Assembly (NCBI RefSeq): GCF_964340395.1
Contig: NC_135549.1
Coordinates: forward strand, 24,127,342-24,191,341
Length of the DNA: 64,000 nucleotides
From: Glandiceps talaboti
Lineage: Eukaryota > Hemichordata > Enteropneusta > Spengelidae
Direction: 5' to 3'
In this document: piece by piece, positions 11,508 through 41,490 of the stretch
Layout of the letters: every line of letters starts with the position of its first letter
How positions within the stretch are numbered: position 1 is the first letter of the stretch
Program-made: the position numbers and the translations under genes
Notes under the pieces: generated by a model
Database searches by the model: none
Seen by the model: only the letters and a program-made list of their open reading frames with translations
Told to the model about the DNA's origin: nothing

Positions 11508-14500
11508 ATACATTTAAAAAAAATAAAACAATATTGTGATCAGTTTATAATTAGTGTAACTGTAATCTCAATGCCTTGTAAAGAATGAATAATTAATGAT
11601 AGAGCATATTACATTGATGTTTAAGATAAGGTACAATTGTGTTGACGATCTTATTTTAAGTTAATTTTCATAAACCGCCCGATGACTTCATGAAACCCGT
11701 AAACAAATATACTCTGTGCTAGCCACAGAATATGGTTGTAACTTTCCGATCGAAAGAGGATTATGGATAATGTACGCATATACAGGGGCAAACATACTGC
11801 CACAAAAGTACCCTTTTGGTTATATAAATATATTCGATGTTGTAGCTTTACAAGTGTGATTATTATACCAGTTCATTCTTGTTGTGATGTAGATTGTTAG
11901 ATATACTGACTCAGTGCCAGAAGGGACATTGTACGCACCTCATTCAACGTTTACAATATGGGATGTATTTGTAGGAGAAATGAAAGTTAAAAATCCTATC
12001 CACGACGGGTTGAATAGAACATGCTATTTTAAACGTGCCCCATAGTTATTAGCTGTCAACTAAGCTGTTTTCATTCATGTTCATTATAATCAATTAAAGA
12101 TTAAAAATAGTTTCTACTACGAAGCCCATAGGGTGTTTTTTGTGTGTTGTTCATAATTCCCAACCAAAGAATAGTGAACATGATAATGCTAGGTACCAAT
12201 ATTATTTTAACTCGGTTCGTGTACGTAAAGGTTTTGTTTTGCAACGTATCCGCTGAAGACGGTGAAACAATATTATAATTGCATTACTACACATTTCAAT
12301 CTAGACTTTGAACCTTTTTTTCAACGTTATCCGTTATTTTATTATTATATTATTATTTACTGTTTGGATCAGACTCGAGGCCCATATTTAAAAAAATACA
12401 CTAGGAATGAGAATATACAGAATACAAATCCTTAAAATTAAACTATCCACGGAAAAAGGGACAGGCTAATATATATAAACAAGTAATAACAATAATCAAT
12501 AAAGAATATCTCTCCAGTGCCTGCACTGGAGAGAATCATGGTACAAACATGAATCATGGTACATACATGAAACATACTGTACATAAATATTGCTACTACC
12601 TAATATTCTCTTAACAAACTTGTAAACATTTTTCGGACAAGTTCACCGAAAGACAAAACTGAATAAGGAACAAGCATAGAACTTATACTACATTACCTAG
12701 ACAAATGAAAAAAAAAATTCTAAAACAATTGTATGTTTTCAACTTAAAATTAGACCAGAGATGACAACAGTATAAATCAGAACAAAAATACCTAAATAAT
12801 CTAACCTTAACTTGACGAGCAAAAGGCAAAATTCCTGCATAGAAAGTTACGAAGTGTGTAAAAGTAATCGCATTTGTATAGTAATATCACCATCATCCAT
12901 GGAGCTAGGATAGGGAAATCTTTATACGGCACTTGCCTATGTCTACATTCAAAATATGTGTACCCACTCGAAAAGAGGAAAGATACCTTGACTGGTGGTC
13001 ATATACAAAAGATCCTTAAATCGTTAACTTAATATAGAAGGTTGGGGGTCGACCTTCCTTGTAAACCTTTCATCTGTTTCGATGGCGAACGTTACACTTT
13101 TACAATTTTAATTCTTGGATAGTGATTGTCTCATCCATCCATCCATCCATCCATCCATATGATGACGGACAACAGGAATATCATCAGTGTAATAAGCAAG
13201 CTACATTGTTCGGACAAAACCATCAGACTGAATCCAGTAGTCTGTGCTGACTTAAACAAAATTATCCCGAAAAAGCTTCCCCAACTTTAAATTTGAATAT
13301 CATTTTGAAAAGGTTGGCGACAAGGGGCACTATCAAAACAGGTTGGAGTCCCATAATAACTTATTTAGATTTAAACGATGACTGTTGTAATGTGGTCATG
13401 CTGTTGTATTTGCAATGAATTTAAATTCAATCATCTAAGAAAACATTTCTTAAATTACACAGCAAATTCACGTTCAACTTACAAGCTTGTTTATTATTTT
13501 TGTACAGTTCCGGCCGCATCACTGAAGATTTCCCTACCATATAAGCTTCCTTTCTCTGAAACTAATAATTTTGAATAAACAACTGTTAAATTCACGGTGT
13601 CATCGAAGATCCACGCCACAACAATAGTACAAATACAGAAAACTGGAATCGAAAGAAGACTGTTTAAGAAATTGTTGAAATGCATGCTATACATGCGTAG
13701 CTTTAGTGTGTGCCGTTTTTACTTTCATTGGCAGTGGGTATTGTTTGGATATGTATACGCACAAATTGCTTATATTGGGGATTTTGGCTATCGTCTTCCC
13801 CCACGCCTAACATATCCATAAATGTTGTTATTCGAACCTAAGATTAGATTACGATTTCAACCAACGATAAACAACCACTCTAAGAGATGTTTATATCGAT
13901 CGATCCATTCATGGAATCTATCCATTTGTGTTTTTTATCATTCAACGAACTTCATCTTCCGAGTTCGTTCTATTCACGTGGTGAAGCCAATGATGTCATC
14001 TCCCAGTGGTTAAATTAAAAGGAATCCTAACAATAATTGCACCGGCTTCAAAAATTCATGAAATTCAAAAGTAACTTGACTCTATAGGCTAATACACATA
14101 GCATGATATATATTAAACCATGGAGAATACGTGTACTGACAAGACTCGTGAGACCTTAGAAGGTTATGTGGGCATATCAAGCCAAATAGCAATTTTTTAC
14201 ACAAACAAACAAACAAACAAACAAACATACAAACAAACACACAAACAAACAAAGAAACAAAAGACCATCTGCACACACTTATAATATTCTAACTGTTTCA
14301 AAACAAATAAATGATCGTTTAATAGGTTGTAAAATTACATCATTCAAAAATTGTGACTAGTATGTGTCATGTAGGGCAATGTGCAATATATGAAATTTAC
14401 ATAATGGAAAGCTGCATAGCAGCGGTATATTTATAATCGAAACTCCTTGAGTGTGTAATAAACCACTCCATAAAACAATGTGACCTATTAAACACAATAT

Positions 14501-15383
14501 AACGTCAAGAGAAATGCAAACCTAAACATTCGTATTGGTTAAAACACTTCCTCGTAAAGATATAGATAAGAGGAAAAAATATGTTCACGTGTCACTGATG
14601 TCAAACGCCAAGCTTGGGGCTATGAATAAATCAAACAACATGATAGAAGGAAATGTTTAGATAGAAATGCTAAAATAATTGCTGGCTATTTTCAGGCACC
14701 GCATTCCACCCTCTAATATTTCCCTATGCTGTGCGCCACCAGTCGTCAAAGTAGAGAAAATAGGAAAACTTTCCTGACGCCCAGGTTTAACATAACTTGT
14801 ATCGCAAAAATATCTTTCAATGCCCATTACAAAAAAGATTTTCTTGACAAGTATACGAATACAGATATACAACTTGTGATTCGACGACACTGGGTGCAAT
14901 TCATTGTTATTGAGTCTATAAAAAAAATGTGACCTATTCCTACGTATTTATTGTAATGTAATAATCATCATTATAGTACTTGTTATCTATCCAAGACACT
15001 GTCAGCGAACAGAGAGTAATTCACTATCATCTGAGTTCAATAAAGTATATTACGTAATGAACAATGATGTAATATCCGTCATTTAACCTCAACATGAATC
15101 CTGTACGTTTCCGCTAAAATATTTTGTTCTTTTGTATTCGTCCGGTGTTCTGTAATTTTTAGTGCGTCTGAACTTCAGTTTGAACTGTAATTACTGAAGT
15201 TAACAAAAGCAATGATTTGCCTTTGCAGCTGATTCACAAATCCATTCAAGCCATCATATATCTTATCCCATCCTTTTAGTAGGCTTGGTGGAAAGAATTT
15301 TCCCTTGTCAGATGATACTTAAAACTTTATCACAGGCGCTGTGCATTGTGTGCATTACACGTGTTTCGAATTATCATTCGCAG
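10600..15383. other. Gene-poor interval
   Basis: No supported exon. Contents: an AATA-tailed retroposon end (about 11285-11511), a short palindrome at 12510, (ATCC)n at 13136-13159 and (AAAC)n at 14201-14260. Open frames at 13378-14013 and 14657-14932 show no domain or splice evidence. Confidence 0.6.
11285..11511 (+). mobile_element. Retroposon-like 3' end with (AATA)n tail
   Basis: A moderately GC-richer block ends in TTGGATGGTT and a clean (AATA)n run of about 40 bp. This is the usual look of a SINE or LINE 3' terminus. There is no second full copy in the window, so the family and the 5' limit are uncertain. Confidence 0.4.
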
Positions 15384-15592
15384 CTAAACAATCGAGTTTT
15401 CGTCAGAGTTCGATATTTTTGATACAGTAGTTTGGTGGCGCTGTGACTGTGTATTGCAACACGATGGCACTGAGAAAGCGTCTGACGTCATCAAGTCTAT
15501 TTCGATGCACGCTCTCCCATCATCAGATATCGCATTAATCATGCTCCGATTAGAATTTACAATCTCGATACTTCCAAACTGACCACCAAGAT
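15384..15592 (-). CDS. Candidate exon of DUF11-like type, terminal
   Basis: On the minus strand, a TTTTACAG acceptor is followed by a 69-codon open frame to TAG at 15384. Its start, with FGSIEIVNSNRS and then ACIEIDLMTSD, resembles the strand pattern of the DUF11-like domain in exon 5 of the large gene upstream. The frame needs a phase-1 donor, but the good donor of the exon at 15917 is phase 0, so the two do not join simply. It may belong to a diverged or decayed extra domain. Moderate protein character, no database support. Confidence 0.3.
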
Positions 15593-15916
15593 CTGTAAAA
15601 TACAGAGAATGTTTGAAAACTTAAATTGGGATTTAAAAGAAGGCAAATCACAAGCTAAATATTATTAAAATAATCACACTTGAAAGCTGATCTTACGCTT
15701 CCCTGTTTTATGGATTTAAACTCACGACTGTCTATTGAATCCATAAAGTACTGTTTGTGTAGATGATATCAATAGTATGGTGCTAAAAGCAACATCAATG
15801 CTCTTGACTTCATGCAAGTGTAAATTGTAGTTATTCAGAGAGCCGAGGCGATTTTTGGCAGCATGTGGGACCGGCCTCGTCATAAGCGACAAACAGGGTC
15901 ATCAATATGTCCTTAC

Positions 15917-16098
15917 CCGACCAGGAGTACGACGACCCCATTTGGTTTCCAGAAAAACATCGATGTCGTTGCCGAGGGTCATCACCACTGAAACGATCAA
16001 ATGCGTGACATTGTATAAGATGACGTTTTCATATGTAGTTGGACACGTAAAAATCGAAAACATTGTTATTCCCAAAACTAATGTAACGTCTACGAATT
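15917..16098 (-). CDS. Candidate exon, DUF11-like strand pattern
   Basis: On the minus strand the segment lies between a GCCTCAG acceptor and a GTAAGG donor. It starts in phase 1, as needed to follow exon 12 of the lectin gene if that exon is spliced at 17926. The 60-codon frame has alternating hydrophobic residues, an NVT glycosylation site and GNDIDVFLETKWG, similar in style to the SVVELRFEMYLPQG strands of exon 5. Joining it would extend the lectin gene beyond the TAG at 17918. It could equally be part of a separate paralogue. Confidence 0.35.
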
Positions 16099-17840
16099 CT
16101 GAGGCAAATTGTAAATATAAGAACAAACGAAATAGTCAATTACTTCCATTAGTATCCTACATTATGTACCTCTAATAAACATATTTAAGGTAAAAGTATA
16201 CACATTAAGTAGGTGTTCATTGCAAAATAAATACCCGTTGGATTTAAAATACATAAATGTATATGCCCAAGGAATAATCGTTGTCATGGATACATATATA
16301 AGAATCAATATCACGTCAAACTAAAATAATAGAAATCAGTGTCAACGCTTTCCATTTTAGTTGGCACAATGTTAGTCTCATCACACAACTATTGCACTTC
16401 ATCAATGAGATGGAAAGTATTTCTAAAAGCGACTGTGGTTAAGATATGTTTTAAATTAAATATGTTGCTTTGTCACTTTGTAAATGATTGATACATAGGA
16501 CCTGCTGCTTCATAACTTTCCTAAGGCAAAAACTGATGTCAGAGAAATCCTGAAATTCTCAACGACATAGGCATAAGCGTACGGATGAGATCAATAGTTC
16601 AATCATAGACCCTATACGTGTAGGGGCTACGGTTAAATGTAGAATAAAAACATTCTTTTAGTTAGGCTTCAGGCCCCACCCCTTCTAACTTAAAATTTGT
16701 TATCATTTGAAAATTGTTTGGGACATATACATGACAATCAATTTGTAGTAGTATGTAACGCCAGTATGTAGTGAGTAATGAATTGCTCTTTTGTTGACAC
16801 TTTACTATATTTCAGTGCCATGCATTTACTAAAATAGAGAAAATTCTTCCATTTCTCAATTTGATTTTTTTTCTAGAAATATTTTGTATTTAGGAGGCAA
16901 AATAGATTCATTGAAATCAAAATCGCTTTTGTAGGATAAGAACTAACATGGCTGAACCCCCACACCCCAAACCAAAATGTAAAAGAATTTAGTTTTTTTA
17001 ATCCTAAATTGAACTACTGATCTTGCCCCTTATATCGCCATGGTATTTGGTCCTTGTCATGCTTCGTCTCAGATCTGAAGTGTATTCACATGTACTGTTC
17101 CTCATCAGAACGAATATAAAACCCTAACGTGTTTCCTGTTTTGATTTTCCTCCACAGACAAACCACCATGATTACGTAATGAGATGATAACATCGTCCAC
17201 GAGATACCACAACCCACTATTCAAGAACTAATACATGGTGACATAATTTCATTACAAATACAGAATGAACTACTATAAATGTACTTTTTCATACGTGACT
17301 TGATCTATGGCCTAATGAACTTAAAACACTTTGTTAGACTGTGAAGCATTAACAAGAGAAATAAAGAACACAGTACCTTGTCCTACGCCGTCCACAAATT
17401 ATTTTTGAGTTGTTATTGGGCTGTGTGAGGTGGGCATAATTCTTAAAGGCTAAATGGAATAGAACATGAATTATTATAATTAAACACAGGATTTAGGAGG
17501 GACTGACTAGACATAAATTTAATGCTGCATGTACTCCCACTGAGAATGTGGTATTAGCAATTTGTAAAATATACCACTGCAAGGGGAAAAAATATAATTA
17601 CAATTTCGATGAACTAATATTGAGGGGTGCACCGGAATACTTTTTGAGACCAAGCAAAAATAAAGAGACAAGTAACATTGTTATGTACTTTCTCATTACA
17701 AATCTGAAGCAGTTGCATATGCATGTAATACGCGCCTTTCAAATCTGCGATTTCTTCTCATGGGTTTTATCAGAAAAAAGTAAAGCAATATCATTGAATA
17801 CATATGCTTGGGTAGGTTTCACAAAACAACACTTATGTCA

Positions 17841-17917
17841 CGTAAAACTATCTACCATCTATTGGACATGTGTACCGTAAAACTACTTACCATCTACTTA
17901 ACACGTGTAACATAAAA

Positions 17918-17943
<26 letters not shown>
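17841..17943 (-). repeat. Three 35-bp tandem copies of a 5' splice-site region
   Basis: Three direct repeats with an exact 35-bp period start at 17841, 17876 and 17911. On the minus strand each contains TAGATG followed by a GT: GTAGGT in the copy at the end of exon 12, GTAAGT in the next and GTAGAT in the last. The first copy overlaps the exon end and supplies the in-frame TAG at 17918. Confidence 0.9.
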
Positions 17944-33457
<15,514 letters not shown>

Positions 33458-34545
33458 CTTATGCTTAGCTTTGACCAGACAAGTTAATTTAGTGGATCAG
33501 CTTGGGCTAACTGGCAAATACGTCTAATTCGACCAGCAGAAGGATACATGTCAAATGGAAATGTGTGATCTACACTTACGCACAATCCTTCCTCGTTGAC
33601 GTTACTTCCCGCACAACGTGTTGCTATGGTTATCGACTCTACGCCACCAACGACTGATAGGTTGATGGGTCACCATCACCTGTTGCACAGCAACAACGAA
33701 TACTAGCTATTGAATGAATTAAAAATAATTGTACAAAAACACACTTTTGAATCGTTGCAAACGTAATTTCTTAAGTCACCCATTGTCAAGTTAAAAAGTT
33801 GAATATTTATGTTACATTTTGCAGTAAGTTCCAGTGACTACTACTATTAATGGAATCATTGTCATTTTATGATTCTAATTTCCAAGCCCATTGAACTATA
33901 TGTTATCCTACTCATGTGGTATTTAGATAATTGATTGAAATGACCAAGGTCTCCAACAGTGGAACATAAAAAGTTATTGATATCCGATGCCAGATGTCAA
34001 AAGTCTTGTGACATACACACTTGTCTATAAAATATTAATACGAGGCAAACGAACACGTCAACATGAATCGATTACTCAAACGGTTTGTACATAAGTATAT
34101 ATCTTTCGTTTTGAAAAATATCGGTTTAGGTATTTTTCCCTTCTACTGTGTAAAACGTAAGTTGTAACATATATCAACTTTCACAGGATTAACTGAATAT
34201 ATTTGCCATTATCCAAATTAAAGTTAATGTCAGTAAAACTATCGACCTGTGAATGATATCGGCAAGACTGTAGCTATGTATAATAGATTGGAGAATGTCT
34301 CGAGCCTGAAACGGAAAAGCAGAGATACATTTATAAATATTTTCAAATGTTCAGTGAAATATTTATCAAATTTATCATTTAAGTCTTTCTTTACTTGAAT
34401 GCATTGTTTTTCTTTTCCTATGCATGTTTGTAATTTTTCGAGTGTGATTTGATGATAAGTTCTACAAATTAACGATCCATGTATATTACTGTTATTTAAT
34501 TTTGTGACGAATTTCAATAATATATTTTTTTGTATAAGTTATTTA

Positions 34546-34825
34546 TTGTATTGTATTGTACTGTATTGTATTGTATTATATTGTATTGTATTGTACTGTA
34601 CTGTACTGTACTGTACTGTACTGTATTGTATTGTATTGTATTGTATTGTATTGTATTGTATTGTATTGTATTCTGTTGTATTTGCATTGCATTGCATTGC
34701 ATTGCATTGCATTGCATTGTATTTATTGTATTGTATTGTATTGTATTGTATTGTATTGTATTGTATTGTATTGTATTGTATTGGGTTGGATTGTATTGCA
34801 TTGTATTGTGTTGTATTGTATTAGT
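34546..34825. repeat. (ATTGT)n pentanucleotide satellite
   Basis: About 280 bp of ATTGT units with point variants: ACTGT runs at 34590-34625 and ATTGC runs at 34683-34718. The variants are clustered, showing local expansion of each form. Long open frames across it on both strands are artefacts. Confidence 0.97.
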
Positions 34826-35556
34826 GTGTGTGTATATATGTACAAAGTTTGTGTACCGACTTTGTACACAGATGTATATTTTTAATCAAATATATATATA
34901 TATGATTGAGAAGAACCCAATAGGAAATTGAAAATTCGAAGGACGATTACATTTTCGTGAAAAGCTTGAACAATCAGTCTTTCTCTGGAATTTCGTAGTA
35001 TAATGATTTCCATGACGGGGATACAAGAAGAGAACAGAAGAAAAACGAATGTAGACCACGTATGTAAGGTCTTTCAAAACAGCCCATTACGTTCTTCGCC
35101 TAACCGAAACATTTTGGCATTTGAGTATCACGGTTTAGACTACCGATTTCAAAACATCTAAACGTTTTTAGCTTTTTGTATGTAGGTACGACTTTCCGCA
35201 ATATATGTTGAAAGTGGTAGTTTCAAAGGTGTGGGTTTTTAAAAAAAAAAAAAATTTCAGATCATTGTAGGCTTAATTATGCCTTCACAGTCGTGCTTAT
35301 GCTACCTGGCAATGGATCAGCTATTATATAGATTATATATATCTAAAGACGCTTCTGACTGACAACAAAGTGGTATCATGGCTTTTGGAAGCCTTCATGT
35401 AGCAGAACTGTAGATTTTATACCTCTCATTTTGGCTAAGTGTAGATTTTACATCTCTTATTTTGGCTAAGTGTACTCATTCACCCTTACGTCGACGTCGT
35501 CGTTGCTGATATGGAGACCTTTGACTAACGTTTTGTTTTGGAACCTTACTTTGTAG

Positions 35557-35756
35557 ACCTTGCCCTTGTATTTTTGAAGCCCAAAGAGTACACTTTTTCC
35601 CATAATATCTACGTCAAGTGCACCCCCCCTCACCACCCTATGGAAACAAACGGATCCTTCGAACTGATGATTCTATACATCAGCTTCAATGACTCCCCCG
35701 TTGCATTACATGACGTGAGAGCACGTATCGATTACAGTATAGTACTTAAACCGTGA
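35557..35756 (+). CDS. Candidate terminal exon, unknown product
   Basis: A long T-rich tract ends at TTTGTAG (35556). It is followed by a 66-codon frame to TGA at 35754 with protein-like composition (FELMILYISFNDSPVALHD) and clearly higher GC than its surroundings. The predicted exon starts in phase 1. I found no partner exon on this strand nearby and recognise no family. It could be an exon of an unseen gene or a decayed fragment. Confidence 0.3.
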
Positions 35757-36481
35757 AGTGTGCCAATTATATTTAAGTAGTTTGGATCTTTGTGTACAAA
35801 GTGCCGTCAAAGTCGTGACTTTCCGATGCTCTGAGAGTGCACAAAGGGTTTCGAGGAATCGCAATTACAAACAAAATTCCCCGCAGAACTATGAAAAAAC
35901 GTAGTATTTACACATATATTCGTGCTACTTTTTTGTGGATTTCTAATCGATAGAATAACCATTGAAAGGTGAGTATATATCATATACATACAACACATAC
36001 AACATACTATTAGTGAGACTAAAAGTGTGTTACCAACGTTGATGTCGTATGATTCATCATGCCATATTTTCTTACACTCAGATATTAACATAATGATAAC
36101 ATTTACCAAACTGGAAACTACAATTATAAATATGAAATTTACAAGATTTACTATGACATATTTGTTTATTGCAGCTATTACCATTTTAAAAGGGGAGACA
36201 TTTAGGTATCACAGCCAAATTAATTATGGCTCGTTTCAACATCAGACACATTTGCAGATGTATGTCAATTTTAGTCACATGACGTTGTTTTAGATTTTTG
36301 TGGACGTGCGCCCTCTGAGATGAAGTTTTAAATGAATTTACCGTACACATGCAACAAACCCTGCAAATACCATAAAAAGACAAACGTATGTCTTTCTATG
36401 TTAATGTTTAATGGCAGATATGTTCTGAGATTGAGGTTGAATGTGCTAAGAGTTGAGGAAAGAACTCGCTATCAGGAACTC

Positions 36482-36541
36482 CACCCTTGCTAGTATATCA
36501 TCATCATCATCATCATCATCATTATCATCATCATCATCAAT
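36482..36541. repeat. (ATC)n microsatellite
   Basis: About 55 bp of ATC units with one ATT interruption. Confidence 0.95.
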
Positions 36542-36947
36542 ATATGTCTAGATTTAGAATGGGTACCTCTCAAAGTACATGTACAGTCTCGAAGTACTAG
36601 AAATTAAACTATTATATCACGTGTCTCGGCATTGAAAGTCAGTAAATGTTAACGTTTTTGTGGTAAATGCATGTTCTACTCTTGGCAATTTTCTTCAATT
36701 TCCGATTGTCAGGCAGTTGTTCGTGTTTGTTGTAAAGTCAAACAGACAACTTGTCATTTAGCAGAGAAACAAACTAGGCTTCGCTAGGTTACCATAATAG
36801 CCGTAGTTTATTTGATTTCGACTCAACATTACCGATGTCGGATTAACATGAGATAGTTATTAGTAACTGAAACTATCCTTTGACGGTTAATATGTTGCAA
36901 CCATAAATACAACAATGCCATGAAAGGGTTTAGGAATTTTATTCAAA

Positions 36948-37169
<222 letters not shown>

Positions 37170-37757
37170 AGTTAGAGGGAGGGACCTACCATGTACATAT
37201 TGTAATATATGTCATTAGTGCCTTCAGCATACGCAGTACGAAGTCTTTCCGCGTCAGATAGTCACAAAATGTGAATAACAACCATGTCGGAAGTGGCCAC
37301 AGTAGGAAACCAGGAAGTCTGTGCAGTTCAGCTGTGAGATAAACCTGACATCACTGATAGTGACAGTTAAATTGTGCATATTTAATTTCTTTACAGTGAA
37401 AATGAAGGGGTCATGCTAGGAAGACGGTTGAACGGTATGGCCTTGTGTTATTTAAAATAATTTAACACAAATTTCCTGTTTTGATATTTTATACCATTAT
37501 TTCACACCATATAATTATTCGTCGTTGAGAAAGCAATTGTTCGCCGTTGCAAATATAACGACATAGATACGCACATGATGTATACTAGTAGTAGTACTGA
37601 TTGCGTCACCGCGCGAAAATATACCCAAATGAAATGCGTGCATGTATATATTCAGATATCATGTATAATCTTAATTGGTATAAAAGACGTGTCGTCGCCC
37701 TAGAAACATAAACAGAGACAAATGTAGCAGTATTATTTGCATACTTACAATTCAGGT

Positions 37758-38004
<247 letters not shown>

Positions 38005-38263
38005 CTCGGGCCAGGAGGGTAGTTTATGCATTATATTGTGTACGGAAGGCATCATGATTTAACCTTACAGTTTCTTACAGCCATCCAGTCATCCATCTAT
38101 CTATTCACCCAGCCACCCACCCACGCATCCACCCACCCATCCATCGAGTTGTAAATGAATGTCGAACAGCAACTTTAATCACCTGTAAGTTATCGACCTA
38201 CTCGCAAAAATGTTTCCCAGTTTTTTTAATCAAGCATTCATGAAATAAATGCTTATTGCATAT

Positions 38264-38470
38264 TGATTGTATGTGTATGTATGTATGTGTATGTATGTAT
38301 GTATGTATGTATGTATGTATGTATGTATGTATGTATGTATGTATGTGTGTGTATGTGTGTGTATGTGTGTATGTATGTATGTATGTATGTATGTATGTAT
38401 GTATGTATGTATGTATGTATGTATGTATGTATGTATGTATGTGTGTGTGTGTGTGTGTGTGTATGTAATA
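38264..38470. repeat. (GTAT)n microsatellite
   Basis: About 200 bp of GTAT units with short GT stretches. Confidence 0.97.
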
Positions 38471-40564
38471 CATACGTGTACGTGTGCGTGTAATTAACGA
38501 AGCTTGAGTGCAGTTGATATACTCCAGTATCTATTCATTTAATATTAAAAGCCTTCTTGACAGATAGCTGGTATCTATTCACGCTATATGTAACATTATA
38601 CATGATGTACATGAGTTTGAAAAAATTAATAGATCAGTCTCCCAATATCAGATCGCTAAAAGGAAAGATAATATAATGAACGCACGTTGCCGTCTAATCT
38701 AACGACAATCATCCGTAGAAATCCAAGAAATGCAGGTGGGATAGTTGCCCTATTTTTCCGAGAAAGGATATTCCTATAATATAAGCACAAGTTATATTGT
38801 TTAATGCCAATGAAATGTATTCAAAGCAAACACCTGGAAGAATATTTCGTGACTGATTCGATACTGAAAGTGTTATGACTGTTTTTCTAAGTGAAATTAA
38901 TAGGCATGTATTTATTTTATACCCTTGTAATATTTTTTTTAAGGAGCACAGCAAGAAATTCACACGCAAAAGAGCCAAGAGCCGTACGTCATAGTATGTG
39001 TGCTTTTCACTTGCCTTTGAAATGCATCCAAACGACCAAGAACTAACACTCTTATTTTTTCAGTTGTCAATTGTGTAACTTTCTTATAAAATCTTAAGAC
39101 CTGATTGATTCTTGCCTAAAGACTTATAATTGAAATGTTACTCTGGAAATGTCTAGCTTGAAATTGAAGGTTCAATTATGTTACAGTAATTGTCAATCCG
39201 TACTGTATGAACCCCCATGATACTGCACTATTTGACATCATTAAGTTTTATGTAACACTTGGAGCCGCAGGGAAAAGCTTTTCCACGAATTATGCTCATA
39301 AACATGTGGGCATGATAGAAATTAGCATTTTATCTATCTTGTTTTCCGCTACACATAGCGATTCAAGCGATGTCAGTATGTATGATCTATAGATAACAGT
39401 ATTGCATTTATGACTAAATTTTGTATTCTTAGACAGATTACTAAAATGCTCAAAGATTTAATTTCAATCCGAGTCCCGCCCGGGGAGTTCTTTCAAAGAT
39501 TTGAGGTTGCAATGCTTACGAATGGGTTTGATATTACCCCGGATAGATACAGTACATCGTCCTAATGCTAGAGGTGGTTGTACTGTTCTTTCGTGTATTG
39601 ATCTTCTAGTTCACCTAATAAATTAAACTGTATGTTTACCTTTCTAGGATAGACACATTTTCAGCACTGACATCAACATAGTAATAAAAAAAAAATACTT
39701 TCGTCCACCTTTAATATTTTGCGGACCAGTGGTCTAGCTATCTGGCAAGAATAATCAAGTATCTGGACTGTCGATATCATCTACAGTAGTGGCGACGGCG
39801 ACGACGTTTGTTCACGAACAGAGCATTTCTTTCACGACGGAAGTTATTCAAGTAGGCAGGGGGAAGTAAAGGGTTTTAGAGGATAAGCAACGCGATGGGA
39901 AAGGGCCTGTTACCAGGAATCCAATTAAAAAATATATATAGAGAGAGCAGCAAATGAGAAACGTGAAAAAGATGATTTTTCTTACTTTCTTGTTTGTTTT
40001 AAAAATCAACCTAGCGACCCATAGTTGATATGGAAATGTAATGAGTAACAGAAAAAAGGTCACTCTAGCGCTTCATGACGCGGATTTCCATTCTCAATCC
40101 ATATTTGTCAATGTTAGATTAATCACAACTGATTACTTCCTTTTAAACAACAAAACTCAGAGTTGTAAAAAAAATTACACTTCTTTTCCTTTCCTATTTG
40201 AATTTCATGCGGTGGAAATATAACTAGTCATTTGCATAGTTATTTACATAATTATTTCACATCATAACAACATACTTTTAAACAAATTAGCGATAATTCG
40301 ATCTATTTTTTTATAATAACAAATGGGTAATATCAATTTTACATCATCCATACTACACATCAATGCACAGTAGAACTTTAAAAAGGTCGATCGGACAATG
40401 TTCGTGAAAAGAGTTCAACCCCCCCCCCCCCCCTTCAAGGGTTTTGATATAGATAAACGACAAATGTTTTCTGTTTTCTAGTATTAAGGTAAGTCAGTGG
40501 ACACGATACGTAATTATGTGCAAGTAAAAGACTGCCTTGAGTAGTAGATAATTTTACCTCGTTA

Positions 40565-40730
40565 TTATAGTGTACCAGTATCATTCTTGAACAGTTTGTA
40601 TCCATCATTATCCTGAATACAATCTATAATTGCAGCCTCGTTAACCTGATTTAGAAGTATCACCGGCGTGTCATTGAATTCGAAATAGTTTATACGGGCA
40701 CAGCCTTCCTTGTCTGCGATACGGTTTACT
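40565..40730 (-). CDS. Candidate terminal exon, unknown product
   Basis: On the minus strand an acceptor (TTTATATGTCAG) is followed by one base and a 54-codon frame to TAA at 40565. The frame reads ADKEGCARINYFEFNDTPVI, then DCIQDNDGYKLF and an NDT site near the end. Composition is protein-like, with two cysteines and acidic turns, and GC is above the local background. No partner exon was found and the family is not recognised. Confidence 0.35.
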
Positions 40731-41265
40731 CTGACATATAAAATGTACCGCTATAACTCGACATATTGATGAATTTTTTGCAAATACCTCAGGTGAAGAT
40801 TTATGTGCAAATCAGTATTTTATGTAGGTTATATTGGTTAATATAATGTCGAAGCTAGTATAAAAAAAGATGATGATTGACTGTCCATTGTTACTCGAGC
40901 AGTCTTATTCTTCTCATAGTCTACATCAACATGTACCGTTGTCATAATACAAGAAAAGAAACATAATAGACATATATTGAGATATCATTTTTCCGGCACA
41001 ACAAGCATCTACATTTGAAGGTCGCAAGTGACAACATTAGAGTTTGTAGTGTTCGTCAATAATCCTTTATATAGGTCTAATGATCATAAAGCGAACTCCT
41101 GGTCGAATTGTTCGAGGAATAACGATGGTTACAATATTAACGTTAGAAGGAAAACTAATCAATGTGTTACATGTAAAGATGAATTGAACAGTGCCAGATA
41201 TTACATGTAATAATTGATGTAATGATTTTCCATAATCAATTCCTATAGGGAAAAGTGATAATATA

Positions 41266-41269
41266 CCGA

Positions 41270-41308
<39 letters not shown>

Positions 41309-41441
41309 GTGTCAGTCTGTCTGTCTGTCTGTCTGTCTGTCTGAATGTATGTATGTATGTATGTATGTATGTATGTATGTATGTATGTATGTATGTATGT
41401 ATGTATGTATGTATGTATGTATGTATGTATGTATGTCTGTC

Positions 41442-41490
<49 letters not shown>

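Noticed and set aside
12510-12533. Short palindrome CTCTCCAGTGC/GCACTGGAGAG as a terminator
   Set aside because: Eukaryotic context; it carries the CACTGGAGAGAA motif of the (TA)-flanked family and is better read as a fragment of that.
15855-16175. Plus-strand open frame of 106 codons
   Set aside because: No splice sites or motif. The minus strand over the same bases has an acceptor, a donor and a phase that fit the lectin gene.
34504-34931. Overlapping frames of 95-133 codons on both strands
   Set aside because: Pentanucleotide satellite with no stop codons in its unit; the translations are cyclic.
35807-36184. Minus-strand hydrophobic frame of 125 codons
   Set aside because: Hydrophobic because of high AT content; no conserved membrane-protein motif and no splice sites.
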